Positions 24,789 through 34,243 of a DNA stretch of 64,000 bases are shown here, in pieces; the stretch's first letter is position 1, and each line of letters opens with the position of its first letter. The stretch is from Desulfobacter curvatus DSM 3379 (GTDB taxonomy: Bacteria; Desulfobacterota; Desulfobacteria; Desulfobacterales; Desulfobacteraceae), in contig NZ_KB892979.1 of NCBI RefSeq assembly GCF_000373985.1, forward strand, positions 15,381 to 79,380, read 5' to 3'. The notes below the pieces were generated by a model that saw only the letters and a program-made list of their open reading frames with translations, was not told the origin of the DNA and searched no databases. The translations under genes and the position numbers were made by a program.

Positions 24789-27700
24789 CTATTTGCCCAA
24801 AGGAATGAAGGCCGGTAACGGCTCATCCCATTCAATGATCAGATTAACCTCTTGGGGTTCCGTGTCCGAATTTTTAGAAAAAAAGGCCAAAGGAAGCTTC
24901 CATTCACGGCTGTTGCTGATCCGGGTCTTTTTCCCGTTTCGGACCAGGTAGGCCGGGAATGAAAAATCGCTTTCCAGTAAAATCACCTGGGCCGATTCCC
25001 GGGTCTCCTCATTTTCAACCAAAAACTGGACCGGAATATCCTGGTCAATGTGCCATACCCCTTTTGCGGTTTTGTATCGGGAGCCGCTGAATCTTAATTT
25101 TAAGGTTTTTCCTCCCCCGTCTTTGTGCAGCCCCCTGATTTGAAGCACGGTATATTTTTTTGAAATTTGGGAGTCTTCATCAGAGATGGTAATTTTAATA
25201 TCGTGGACCCGGGGCGATTGGTTCGGGCCGTATACAAAATCCATCCACTGGATGCCGGGGCGGGAAAACCGGTACCGTTTGCCTGTGGTGTCCTTTTCTA
25301 TGGCCTGCCGTAATCCGTATTTTTTGTCCAGCGCATCCAGGCCCAGGGACTGGTCAAAACAAAAATCATAAAAATCTGCGCTGGATGCGGTGGTGTTGTG
25401 AACAGAAACCGTATTTTCGTTTCGACCGGACCAGGACTTGATGTCATTGACCCGGGCGAAGGGATAATTTCCCTTAAACCGATCATACCACTTGCCGATC
25501 AATTGCTTTTTGCCTTGGTTGAGCCCGGAATCATATCCTTTCTTGAGGATCGTAAGGCCGTGCGTTTGGATTTTTTCCAAACGTGCCGCAAGAATCTCTC
25601 CGCCGCCCAGGCCGCTGTCCACCCGGTTGCGAAAGGACGAGAATGATTTAAAGCTATACATCATGTCGTCGTCGTCATCCAGGGAACTCAGGGCTTGGGA
25701 GGGCATTTCCGATAATGAGTCAACGCATTGGTAAAAACGGTCCTGGGCACTTCCCAATGCCCCGAGATTCCCTGAAGCCATACTGTAAACAAAGGCCGTG
25801 CGGGTCACATTTTTTTCAAGCCCGATGATGGATTCATCACGGTCTTCTCCCAAAATTTTTTTCAGATTATCGAGTCCTGTTGATGTAACATTTTCTAAAA
25901 ACAGATTAAAAGGCCAGGAGCCGGGATCTAAAAACAACCCCCTTTTGTTGAGCACCTGTTTGCGGTACTGCTCCCAGGTCCTTGCTGAAACAATGGATAA
26001 GGACGGATCATAGCCTTTCAGCGTATTGTTCCAAAAAATCAGATAATCTTTATATATCCGGGTCATGGACTGGGTGATTTTTTGGGTTCCCTGGGTGATA
26101 TCCGGCCGGGAGGGATATTTTTTAACCATCCATGAATTGATATCTGAAAATAATTTAAATTTTTCTTCCAGCCATTTAATCCGCGCAGCATTGGGCAGAT
26201 TCATGCCCCGTGTCAAGACGGTTTCTGTCAGGGTATTGCCTTCCAGGACCGTTGAGATTGCCGTTAACGCGGCTTTAAGGTCTGCATCCCATATTTCATC
26301 GTTCAGGTAGTTGCCGATAACCGTTTTAAGCTGCTCTTTTTTCCATCCCGGCGCATTAAGGGATTGGATTTTTCCGGACAAAAGCTCTTCCAGTTCCGTT
26401 TTTTTGGTATGCCATTTCGTATCCCAGGCCTCCAAAAACCCGATGATTCTTTCCGGGTTTTGGATAATCATTTTTTGATGGGGTTCATAAAAAAGCGGCG
26501 TGAATTTAAGTACCAGATCCACTATCCCAAGAACGCTCTCAAATTCCGGGTGGATATCCCCATCTTTGGTTAGCAGGGAATTGAGCAGATCCGGGTGATG
26601 GCCAAGGTCAGACAGTATGGCCCGGTTTGTTTCTTGGCAGACGCCTAAATGGCGCTCAACAGTCGGTTGAAAAAAATCAATTTCCCTTTGGGCCTTTCCC
26701 TGATCAAGCAGGTTGTAAAGCAGCTGGTAATCTTTTTCACATTCCTGGTGCAGTTTGGCCGGGAATACGGCACGGGTGCCGCTGCTGTATTTGACAAGCC
26801 GGTCAGCGGCAGATACGAACTTGCCGGCATTATGCTTAAAGGCCCTCTCTTCTTCTATCTTGGTGTCCTTGGAATTGAGCATGGCCCTGTATTGTTTCAT
26901 GGCGTCAAGGAGATCTTTTTTCAACATGACCCAATTTTTTTCCGGAAAGGTTTTCCAGAAACGGTATAATCCTGTGATTTCCTGCCTGATAAACCACCTG
27001 GAGTTTTCAGGATCAGCGTGTGAAAGGTCAAGGGTCTCTCCTTTGGGAAATTCATCTGCCAGATTAAGAACCGTTTCGGTCTCAACATCCATCCAGGGGG
27101 CTTGGCCCTTTACCGTTGCTATGTCCGGCTCAAGTGAATAGAGCTGTCTTGGAGATTTGAGTAAAACCCCAAGTCCCAGTGACAGGTTTTCTATAAGCCT
27201 GATTCTGTCTTCATACCGGGGCGGCGGAATGATTATTTTTTGGGCGGCATCCTCCATGATGGGTTGAAACAACCCTTTAAGAAGAACAGCGTCCTCTATA
27301 GTTTTCATGTCCTTGATAATGGAGTTGTCTTTTCCCCGTAAAAACCGGTATGAGACCCCTTTCGAGGCAAGACGGTTACGATCTTTTTTGAGCCCTTCGG
27401 CCAGGGTGACGACATGACTGGCAGGATAGCGCGTGGCGGGATCCTTATTGGTTCCGGCCAGGTTTCCGGCCTGCTCCACCCGGGTGTGGGTGGGGTTTAA
27501 GACCTTTGTCAGAAGGGAATATCCGGTCCACAGGTACCAGACCGAGACCACACTGAAAAGACAGGCAATGATCATGGCACAGGTCTTCAGTTTTCTTTCC
27601 TTTTGGGAGACATTGCCCATCCGGGTGACCAGTCCGTTTTCAAGAAATACTTTTCTATAAAAGTTGTAAATAAAATAAGGCCTTGATTTGGAAAAGGACT

Positions 27701-28901
27701 CGGAAAACTGTGCGGCCCCTGAACCATCTTCTGATTCCAGCGCCTTGACAATGGCCTGGCCTTCCTGGAGCCCGCTGCTGAAAAAACAGCCCCTGAAAAG
27801 AAGGGTGGGATGAAATTTATCCGCTTTAAAGATCGTGCTTAAATAAGATTCCAGTGGTTTTTTGATATGGCTGAATCCGGTATGAAATGAAAAGATTCGG
27901 TCTGCCTCGTTTCCAACGGGAAGATCCCGAAGCCGCCGAAGGGACCATTTATAAAATCGGTGCCTTAGGGTTTCGAAGCGGTGATGAAAGGATTCCGGAT
28001 TAAAGGGCTTGGGGTCGGTATCCTGGTTCCAACCTAGAATCTGGGTGTTTTCAATGGAAGCCAGGGACGCGCAAAATTCGGTAAACCCGTTGATCAGATC
28101 GGATTTTGAGACCATGATATATATGGGGAATTCAACGCCCAGCACCTCGGTAATTTCAAGCAGCTTGTCCCTGATTTTTCCGGCTTTTTCTTTTTGTCTG
28201 GCGGCATCATCATCTAAAAAGGAGGTTACCGGGATGGTAACAATAACGTTGTTGATCGGACATTGGGGCCGGTGTTTGGCCAGAAGCTTTAAAAAGGCAT
28301 GCCATTCTTCTTTGTCCGGTGCCGAATCCACAGGCAGGGTAAACCGGCCGGCCGTATCAAGGATGACCGCGTCATTGGTAAACCACCAGTCGCAGTTAAC
28401 CGTTCCTCCGGCACCGGACAAGGCATCTTTGCCGATTGGAAAATCAAGTCCGGATTGTTTGAGGGTGGTGGTTTTTCCCGATTGGGGTTCTCCGATGAGC
28501 AGGACCCATGGGCTGTCATAGATATTGATTTTTCTGGCTTTAAGGGTGGCCATGGCGGTCTGCCATTTATCTTTGATGGAACCGATGGCCGTTTTTAACT
28601 GCTGCTGGCGTTGTTTCTTTTGTTGGGCGGTTTCCCCCAAGGCCGCTTCCATTTTTTTTGAGCGGCTGAGCTGAATGTTTTTCCATAAAAGATAAATAAT
28701 GAGCAAAATCAAGGCGGCAACCACTATGCCGCCGATGACCATATAAATCGCCCGGGAACCAAGGGAGGCACAGGATTGCCACAGCATGAAAAAAAGAAGT
28801 GTAAGGATAATACCGCCGATAACACTACCCGTGATCTTGGCCCCGGAGGATTTTAGGAGCCGGGAAACAAAACCTGTGATGGTTGACAAAATAGAGGTCA
28901 T
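24789..28901 (-). CDS. tssM: T6SS membrane-complex subunit TssM (IcmF)
   Basis: A 1370-residue IcmF-family protein of the inner membrane. Two N-terminal membrane segments lie at about 26-41 and 52-73, a third at about 440-462. Between them is a cytoplasmic GTPase-like domain with an intact Walker A GEPQSGKT (137-144) and VILDTAGRF. The long periplasmic part includes the IcmF-related region and a C-terminal beta domain that contacts TssJ. With TssL and TssJ it forms the trans-envelope channel. It starts four bases after tssL. Confidence 0.96.
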   Translation of the reverse strand: MTSILSTITGFVSRLLKSSGAKITGSVIGGIILTLLFFMLWQSCASLGSRAIYMVIGGIVVAALILLIIYLLWKNIQLSRSKKMEAALGETAQQKKQRQQQLKTAIGSIKDKWQTAMATLKARKINIYDSPWVLLIGEPQSGKTTTLKQSGLDFPIGKDALSGAGGTVNCDWWFTNDAVILDTAGRFTLPVDSAPDKEEWHAFLKLLAKHRPQCPINNVIVTIPVTSFLDDDAARQKEKAGKIRDKLLEITEVLGVEFPIYIMVSKSDLINGFTEFCASLASIENTQILGWNQDTDPKPFNPESFHHRFETLRHRFYKWSLRRLRDLPVGNEADRIFSFHTGFSHIKKPLESYLSTIFKADKFHPTLLFRGCFFSSGLQEGQAIVKALESEDGSGAAQFSESFSKSRPYFIYNFYRKVFLENGLVTRMGNVSQKERKLKTCAMIIACLFSVVSVWYLWTGYSLLTKVLNPTHTRVEQAGNLAGTNKDPATRYPASHVVTLAEGLKKDRNRLASKGVSYRFLRGKDNSIIKDMKTIEDAVLLKGLFQPIMEDAAQKIIIPPPRYEDRIRLIENLSLGLGVLLKSPRQLYSLEPDIATVKGQAPWMDVETETVLNLADEFPKGETLDLSHADPENSRWFIRQEITGLYRFWKTFPEKNWVMLKKDLLDAMKQYRAMLNSKDTKIEEERAFKHNAGKFVSAADRLVKYSSGTRAVFPAKLHQECEKDYQLLYNLLDQGKAQREIDFFQPTVERHLGVCQETNRAILSDLGHHPDLLNSLLTKDGDIHPEFESVLGIVDLVLKFTPLFYEPHQKMIIQNPERIIGFLEAWDTKWHTKKTELEELLSGKIQSLNAPGWKKEQLKTVIGNYLNDEIWDADLKAALTAISTVLEGNTLTETVLTRGMNLPNAARIKWLEEKFKLFSDINSWMVKKYPSRPDITQGTQKITQSMTRIYKDYLIFWNNTLKGYDPSLSIVSARTWEQYRKQVLNKRGLFLDPGSWPFNLFLENVTSTGLDNLKKILGEDRDESIIGLEKNVTRTAFVYSMASGNLGALGSAQDRFYQCVDSLSEMPSQALSSLDDDDDMMYSFKSFSSFRNRVDSGLGGGEILAARLEKIQTHGLTILKKGYDSGLNQGKKQLIGKWYDRFKGNYPFARVNDIKSWSGRNENTVSVHNTTASSADFYDFCFDQSLGLDALDKKYGLRQAIEKDTTGKRYRFSRPGIQWMDFVYGPNQSPRVHDIKITISDEDSQISKKYTVLQIRGLHKDGGGKTLKLRFSGSRYKTAKGVWHIDQDIPVQFLVENEETRESAQVILLESDFSFPAYLVRNGKKTRISNSREWKLPLAFFSKNSDTEPQEVNLIIEWDEPLPAFIPLGK

Positions 28902-28905
28902 GGGA

Positions 28906-29616
28906 TCAGTATCCTTTAGTCAAATTCCGGCTTACATTGTGGATAAACTCTGATGCCTCATGCCAAAGCAGCTGGCTTGAAATGGTATATACCACCATCG
29001 ACACAATCAGCACGGTGGTAATGGCAACGATTCCAAACAGGGGGGGCAGTATTGAAATCGGCTTGACAACGGCTTCTTCCGCGCCGGGTGAAAGCCTTCG
29101 TTCATCTTCGGGAAGTCTTTCATTGATAAGGGCATAAAGCCTTTTTTTCATTTCTTTATCCCGGACGATTTTCCGGTCAAACCCAATGGCCAGACAGACA
29201 AAGAAAAGTTCGGCCAGTTCCGGGTCCCGGTAGCCGTCATTTTCCAGTAATTCAAAGAATCTTTCTCCGGCAATGTTTTTTTCGAACAGATCCATTTCCA
29301 GCGGGTGATTCTGCCATTCATTATGGTATTCCCAGGATGAAAATATAATCACCTCATCAATTAATGCCGTCAGAACGTATTTAATCAAATCAAGCCGGGT
29401 ATGAAAACGGGAATGTTCCAACAACTTTTTTTCAACGTCTGATAAAAGTGTCTTGGCATCGTTGCGAAGCACATCAGGAGATATCTGTTCTCCTTTTGAC
29501 AGTTTGAGCTTGAGTTCCACCAGATAGTTCAAAAGGGGGGACGCCGATTGAATGATTATATTCCCCGGACTTGAAGTCATTGGAGACGGTGTTTCCTGAT
29601 GTTGACCGTTGTGCAT
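28906..29616 (-). CDS. tssL: T6SS membrane-complex subunit TssL (DotU)
   Basis: A 236-residue DotU-family protein: cytoplasmic helical domain (LLNYLVELKLKL; KYVLTALIDEVIIFSSW; ELLENDGYRDPELAELFFVCLAIGF) and one C-terminal membrane segment at about 190-212. It partners TssM and recruits the baseplate through TssK. No peptidoglycan-binding domain follows the membrane segment, so wall anchoring would need another protein. Ribosome site CAGGAAAGAA. Confidence 0.95.
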   Translation of the reverse strand: MHNGQHQETPSPMTSSPGNIIIQSASPLLNYLVELKLKLSKGEQISPDVLRNDAKTLLSDVEKKLLEHSRFHTRLDLIKYVLTALIDEVIIFSSWEYHNEWQNHPLEMDLFEKNIAGERFFELLENDGYRDPELAELFFVCLAIGFDRKIVRDKEMKKRLYALINERLPEDERRLSPGAEEAVVKPISILPPLFGIVAITTVLIVSMVVYTISSQLLWHEASEFIHNVSRNLTKGY

Positions 29617-29664
29617 GGCATTCTTTCCTGATTATAGGCATGTGCCTGGATAAATATTTAAGCA

Positions 29665-31029
29665 TTAAGACTGTTTGATATGAACAAACAATTTCATATC
29701 CGGCAGCAGGTTGCCTGGAATTCCCCGGATTTCAAACATCAGCTCTTTTCTGAATCGCTCAATAAATTCCAGGTTGTCCGTAAAGCTGAGTTTGAAATAA
29801 TGAAGGCCGCTCCGGTCCTGCAGGCCGATGGGTATCCTTTTTATGTTTTCACAGGAGATCCCCCTGCGCCTTTCCGCTAAAAGATCATCAATGACGGACG
29901 GGGGCCCCATTTTCACCCTTAAATCACTGATGATGGCAATCAACTCGGTGTCTGTCATATCGGTTTCAATACACAGGTAAACCGGGTAATCATTTTCAAT
30001 CCACTCCAGATCCAGGGGACACAGCCGGGTATTTTTACGCAGTTCAAAATCCCTCTGGGCAAATTCGGGAACCACCCCGCCTTCAAGGAGGCTCCAGATC
30101 AGTTCAAACAATCTTTCCATGACCTGGGTTAAATGGGTATGCCGGTATTCAGGGACATCAAGGGGCATTTCAGTGATCAGGGCTGACAGGCCGCCTGCAA
30201 GTCTTACCAGCTCCAGATAAATTTGAAGGGGATGGGTTTCGTCCATGGCTGTCAATTGCCTTAAAACCAGTCCGAAACTTGCAGTGATCTGGCAGCGCAC
30301 CAGGGCTGTTAATGCATTTGCCGGGTCCGCCAGCATCATCCGGTGTTTTTCAGTCAACTCCCGTCGGATATACGTGGCCTGATTGTTGAGATGGATAACC
30401 AGGTTGGTCAGTTTTTCTCTAAATCCTGTTGCGGCGTTTAAATTCAAAAGAGGCGGAATAAAATCCACGTCAACGGCAGGAAGATCTGTCTGGGGGGACA
30501 GGATAATCCGGGTGAGCTGAATACTTTCAAATTCTTCTCCGGGCGGCTCTCCAAAAAAGGTTCTGACATTCCATAGCCGGACTTGGATGGCCTGCTCATT
30601 CTCCCCGGTGGAATCATCTTCAACTTCAACCTCCCGGATGAGTGCGGGCTTAACCGTACCGGTGTTTTCTTCCTCAAATCTGTGAACTGCGGGCAAATGG
30701 TCTTCTTTTTTTCGGATGGCGGCCCAGACCGGCAATGCCGTATTGCTTTGTTCAAAGTGCTCTTTAAAGGATTTTTCAGGAGAAACCGCATTCCCGGGGA
30801 TTTCAACCCAGGTCCCATCAGGCATCCTGAAACAGGCCCGGTGGATTTTAAGACGGAATCCCTCCAAGGCACTTTTGTCAATGGACAGGGATGCAACACC
30901 CCAGTTGTTGGGCAGTGCCATGGTTTGGTGGTTTATCCTTGTATTTGCAGCCTGTTCCGCGACCTGAAAATGATGGGGCTGGATAAACATTCCCTCATGC
31001 CAGTTCACTGGTGCCGTACCATAAATCAT
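29665..31029 (-). CDS. tssK: T6SS baseplate-to-membrane adaptor TssK
   Basis: A 454-residue TssK. The opening VNWHEGMFIQPHHFQVAEQ is diagnostic, as is the late segment RRRGISCENIKRIPIGLQDRSGLHYFKL. The trimer ties the baseplate wedges to TssL and TssM and resembles phage receptor-binding proteins. Its ATG overlaps the tssJ stop by four bases (ATGA type), so translation is coupled to the lipoprotein gene. Confidence 0.96.
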   Translation of the reverse strand: MIYGTAPVNWHEGMFIQPHHFQVAEQAANTRINHQTMALPNNWGVASLSIDKSALEGFRLKIHRACFRMPDGTWVEIPGNAVSPEKSFKEHFEQSNTALPVWAAIRKKEDHLPAVHRFEEENTGTVKPALIREVEVEDDSTGENEQAIQVRLWNVRTFFGEPPGEEFESIQLTRIILSPQTDLPAVDVDFIPPLLNLNAATGFREKLTNLVIHLNNQATYIRRELTEKHRMMLADPANALTALVRCQITASFGLVLRQLTAMDETHPLQIYLELVRLAGGLSALITEMPLDVPEYRHTHLTQVMERLFELIWSLLEGGVVPEFAQRDFELRKNTRLCPLDLEWIENDYPVYLCIETDMTDTELIAIISDLRVKMGPPSVIDDLLAERRRGISCENIKRIPIGLQDRSGLHYFKLSFTDNLEFIERFRKELMFEIRGIPGNLLPDMKLFVHIKQS

Positions 31030-31493
31030 CGTTTTTGCTCCAACTGTTTAAGCTCTAAATTATTTCCCCTGATCAAAACAATATACTGGTTGACGGTGTC
31101 CGGGCAGTCGATGATCAACTGCTGGGCATCCCGGTTTATGGCATCTTCAAAATCCGCGAATACAAGGACTTTAGAAATATCCGGTTTAAGAACGATGTTT
31201 TTAGTCCGTTGCCCTCCCCCTGACATTGCCAGAAGATATAACTCATCATCTAAGAGCGTATCCCGCAGTTGGCTTCCAAACCAGTCTTCCGGACCGATTT
31301 TGATAATTTTTTGCATGACCGGCGCCGGGGTGACAATAACATCAACGGGCAGTAACACATTTGAATTGATAGTAGAATCTGCCTTAAATTCCAGCGTCAG
31401 GGTCCTGGCTTTATGTTTGTTTTTGAACGCACAGGATGTCATCAGCATAGCGGTCAGAATACAGATGATGAATTTTAAACCCCATTTTTTCAT
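31026..31493 (-). CDS. tssJ: T6SS outer-membrane lipoprotein TssJ
   Basis: A 155-residue lipoprotein. The signal peptide ends in the lipobox MTSC with lipidated Cys21. The mature domain has the transthyretin-like pattern of TssJ (LTLEFKADSTINSN, LPVDVIVTPAPVMQ, the L1 loop region, and KILVFADFED-like strand). It anchors the TssM periplasmic end to the outer membrane. It lies between the FHA gene and tssK. Confidence 0.88.
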   Translation of the reverse strand: MKKWGLKFIICILTAMLMTSCAFKNKHKARTLTLEFKADSTINSNVLLPVDVIVTPAPVMQKIIKIGPEDWFGSQLRDTLLDDELYLLAMSGGGQRTKNIVLKPDISKVLVFADFEDAINRDAQQLIIDCPDTVNQYIVLIRGNNLELKQLEQKR

Positions 31494-31506
31494 GTATCTT
31501 TTCTCC

Positions 31507-32757
31507 TTACGAAATTATTTTATTTTTTATTATTTGCCTGACAATGCATGCCCCTAACCCTTCTAGCTCGGCCTCTTTTAGAACCCGTTTTACAGAAGTT
31601 AATAAAGAGGGATTATTATTGGAAAGCGATGGAAACAGACCTTTATGTTCTTCGTGATCTAAGACCCTGATAATCCGACTACCCAGCTCTTTTTCAAGTA
31701 TTGTCAGGGCATCCCTGTGGGCGGCCAATACCGCAACCATGTTTTTTTCCAGTCGTTCAACACGGCCGGTCAGATCTGATTGTTCTGCGGCATCTAATGC
31801 CTTTTCAATTTCCAAACTAGAAAACGGCTTGCAAGTCGTTCCTTTTGCCAGTCCTGAAGAAACGGCATCCTCAATAAATCCTGATACAATTGTCTCCATG
31901 CGGATAAGGGTGTCGGCCAATATTTTTTTTACAGGATCAGGCTTTTCCGGCGCTTTCAAAACCACAGCCGGCTTGTTTTCAGGAACACAAAAATTATTGG
32001 TAAGCCCTTGAACAAATGCCGTATCCTGGCTCAATATTCTTGCAGCTGGGCTTCGCTGTTCTTTTAAAACCGCTTTGATAAATCCAAGGGAATCAATCCT
32101 TTTTGTGTTGCCCTGGCTGGCAATGTCGAGAATCGCCCACATCCTTGGAGGGGTCATGACCTGGCCCTTGTGAGGAAACCGATACCTTGGGTTTACATCA
32201 TATGCCCCGGTCCAGCTCGATATGATTGTATTAAGATCGGGGCCGCATACTTTTTTCATCCCATCATACATATTCAACTTTTTGGGGCTATAAAAGTCCG
32301 GTTGCGCAAAAACATCTGAAATATCAATGTAATGATTTTTGTCTTTAAGTGCGCCCCAAATTGCTTTTAACGTGTCACTGAACCGGTATGTATCCGGAGG
32401 ATCATTAAAAAAATCGTCTTCAAGGCTAATATCACCTTTGTATACGGGGAGTTCAATTATTTCTATAATGGTTCCCCCAACCTTTAACATCATACCCGGG
32501 GCCAACTTGATTTTGCTGATTCGCGAGCCATTGTGCCAGGTGCCGGCAAGGCTTTTGTCATCGGTAAGATAGAACTCTTTTCCTTGCTTTGACACATTGG
32601 TATGCCACCGGGAAACGGTCATGTCAAAGGGAAGGGTTAAATGGTTACCAACCTGCCTTCCGATCAGGGTCGGTGATTTATTGTTCCTGATACAGGTCCT
32701 AAGACCGTCCATTGGGCCGCCGATCACCTCCAATGCCAACGTCATAGCCGTATCCAT
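31507..32757 (-). CDS. tagH: FHA-domain T6SS regulator TagH (Fha1-like)
   Basis: A 416-residue protein with an N-terminal FHA domain (about 10-105) that keeps the phosphothreonine-binding residues: GR in TLIGRQVGNHLTL, SRWH, and NG in GTWHNGSR. The C-terminal half (about 200-416) is the type VI FHA-associated domain, with YLGNRFDEGF replaced by weaker matches. In other systems the kinase PpkA phosphorylates this protein and PppA reverses it. No kinase is seen here, though a phosphatase lies near the other end of the locus. One base separates it from the upstream FHA gene. Confidence 0.82.
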   Translation of the reverse strand: MDTAMTLALEVIGGPMDGLRTCIRNNKSPTLIGRQVGNHLTLPFDMTVSRWHTNVSKQGKEFYLTDDKSLAGTWHNGSRISKIKLAPGMMLKVGGTIIEIIELPVYKGDISLEDDFFNDPPDTYRFSDTLKAIWGALKDKNHYIDISDVFAQPDFYSPKKLNMYDGMKKVCGPDLNTIISSWTGAYDVNPRYRFPHKGQVMTPPRMWAILDIASQGNTKRIDSLGFIKAVLKEQRSPAARILSQDTAFVQGLTNNFCVPENKPAVVLKAPEKPDPVKKILADTLIRMETIVSGFIEDAVSSGLAKGTTCKPFSSLEIEKALDAAEQSDLTGRVERLEKNMVAVLAAHRDALTILEKELGSRIIRVLDHEEHKGLFPSLSNNNPSLLTSVKRVLKEAELEGLGACIVRQIIKNKIIS

Positions 32758-32758
32758 T

Positions 32759-33904
32759 TTAGTTCTCCGGATATTTATCCAGCAGCCGTTGTGCCCGGCC
32801 GTAGTAATGGGAACCCTCCGGAATATCTTTTAAATAATCCCTGGCAATGTCGACATCTCCTTGATTTATAAGCCGCTCGGCTTTGTTAAAATGGGTCTTA
32901 TACGCATCTGCCTCATTGTTTTCGAACCTGTCAAACTTCGGGGTTTCGACCGCTGCCGGTGGCGATTGTACCTGAGCACCTGGGACGGTTTCTTTTTGGC
33001 CCGGTCCACTGAAAAAGAGCATGTAGACCATAGAAATAATGATCAGTACGGCCAGGCAGATAATGCCTGCAATTATCAGTTTGTCCTTATCCACACTTAT
33101 TTTTCGGGCCTGGCCGGCGGGATTTGACGGCACAGGTTCAAAAATGCCGGGAGCCGCTTGAGGCGCCGGATCAAAATTCGGTGGCGGGGGGCTTGCGGGT
33201 TGTTGGAAGTCGCCGTGGGTTTGGTTTGACAGGTCTGGGGCGGTTCTTTGTATCGGATCAAACCCGCCGTCACCTTCAGGGCCGGTGCTTGAAGGTTGTG
33301 GTGACGGACCGGTATATTCTTGTTTCCAATTATCTGAAAACCTGCTGTCAGCTGAAAAAGGAGGCCGGTCATCCAAGGATCCCGAATCAGGGGACATAAA
33401 GGTGTCCTTGGGCGAAGGGTCAAATGGTTTCACGGGCTTGGGTTCAAGAACGGCTTCCGTAAAAGAAGGGGGCGGCTCCGGAACGGCCCGGCTTGCCTGT
33501 TCGGGACGGTGCCTTGGTGTTATGATAACGGTTTTTTCCTCATCATATTCAAACTCTAAGCGGCACAATACATCACCAATGCTGAAGGATGCAGGCGGCG
33601 TGATATCAATGGTCGGGCCGGCATAGAGATGACTATCCATATAAAGCCCGTTCCGCCCGTAAATTTCTATTTTTACCTTTCCACCGTTCCTTATGATTTT
33701 TAAATGTTTTCGGCTGACAGTTCTATTTTCAATGAAGAAGTTGTTATCCATCTGTCGGCCGACCGTAACCTCTGTCCCGGAAGATAAACACAATTTGTTT
33801 TCCGGGTCGTCCTCCATGAAAAACAGAAGTTTTTCTTCCTCAAAGTCAGATTTTACACCTCCATATACAGTTCCGTCATCATCGAAAAAATTACTGGAAT
33901 TCAT
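32759..33904 (-). CDS. Membrane-anchored FHA-domain protein of the T6SS operon
   Basis: A 381-residue protein and the first gene of the T6SS transcript. Residues about 25-115 form an FHA domain with intact VGRQMDNNF, SRKH and GRNG motifs. A long Pro/Ser-rich linker follows (about 125-270), then one membrane segment (about 276-297) and a short C-terminal helical tail (AERLINQGDVDIARDYLK) that looks like one or two TPR-type repeats outside the membrane. It could hold a phosphorylated partner at the membrane complex. The gene next to it encodes a second FHA protein. Confidence 0.75.
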   Translation of the reverse strand: MNSSNFFDDDGTVYGGVKSDFEEEKLLFFMEDDPENKLCLSSGTEVTVGRQMDNNFFIENRTVSRKHLKIIRNGGKVKIEIYGRNGLYMDSHLYAGPTIDITPPASFSIGDVLCRLEFEYDEEKTVIITPRHRPEQASRAVPEPPPSFTEAVLEPKPVKPFDPSPKDTFMSPDSGSLDDRPPFSADSRFSDNWKQEYTGPSPQPSSTGPEGDGGFDPIQRTAPDLSNQTHGDFQQPASPPPPNFDPAPQAAPGIFEPVPSNPAGQARKISVDKDKLIIAGIICLAVLIIISMVYMLFFSGPGQKETVPGAQVQSPPAAVETPKFDRFENNEADAYKTHFNKAERLINQGDVDIARDYLKDIPEGSHYYGRAQRLLDKYPEN

Positions 33905-34243
33905 GATCTGTTTCTTTATGTTGATTAATATAATATTTCATATTTTTAATATTATCTTTCTTTTAAAAGCAAGCAATTTCAATAAAAATTCAGTGATATC
34001 CGGTTAGGGTTTTGCGTTAGCTGATTTGATTCGTTCTTTAACTTCTGCTGCCTGGTCTCCTTTGCATAACAATTGAGAAATTCGTCGCTGGAAAAATTCA
34101 ACAATTGCTGTTTCGTAAATTTCGTATTGAGGTGATGTCATAAATTTGGTAATTTTAAGCAATTACAAGAAAATCATGTCTTCCCATCTCCGGGACGATG
34201 CATGCTTGCCATTTAAGTTCATTTTTTAAATCCGGGGGGAACG
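33905..34243. other. Divergent region between T6SS operon and chemoreceptor
   Basis: This 339-base stretch must contain the main T6SS promoter (minus strand) and the promoter of the first chemoreceptor (plus strand). I find no sigma-54 -24/-12 box on either strand and no well-spaced sigma-70 pair. A 45-codon frame lies in it on the minus strand (34004-34141). Confidence 0.4.
34004..34141 (-). CDS. Possible small protein upstream of the T6SS operon
   Basis: A 45-codon frame beginning MTSPQYEIYETAIVEFFQRR and ending in a Lys/Glu-rich helix (AAEVKERIKSANAKP). It is amphipathic and protein-like, but has no visible ribosome site and no family I recognise. It could be a decayed gene end or a real short gene in the T6SS leader. 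Confidence 0.25.
   Translation of the reverse strand: MTSPQYEIYETAIVEFFQRRISQLLCKGDQAAEVKERIKSANAKP

Noticed and set aside
30583..31557. 324-codon plus-strand frame opposite tssJ and tssK
   Set aside because: It is antisense to two clear T6SS genes, has no family features and only reflects the codon use of the real strand.
33905..34243. Sigma-54 promoter for the T6SS operon
   Set aside because: No TGGCAC-N5-TTGC or GG-N10-GC arrangement found on either strand.
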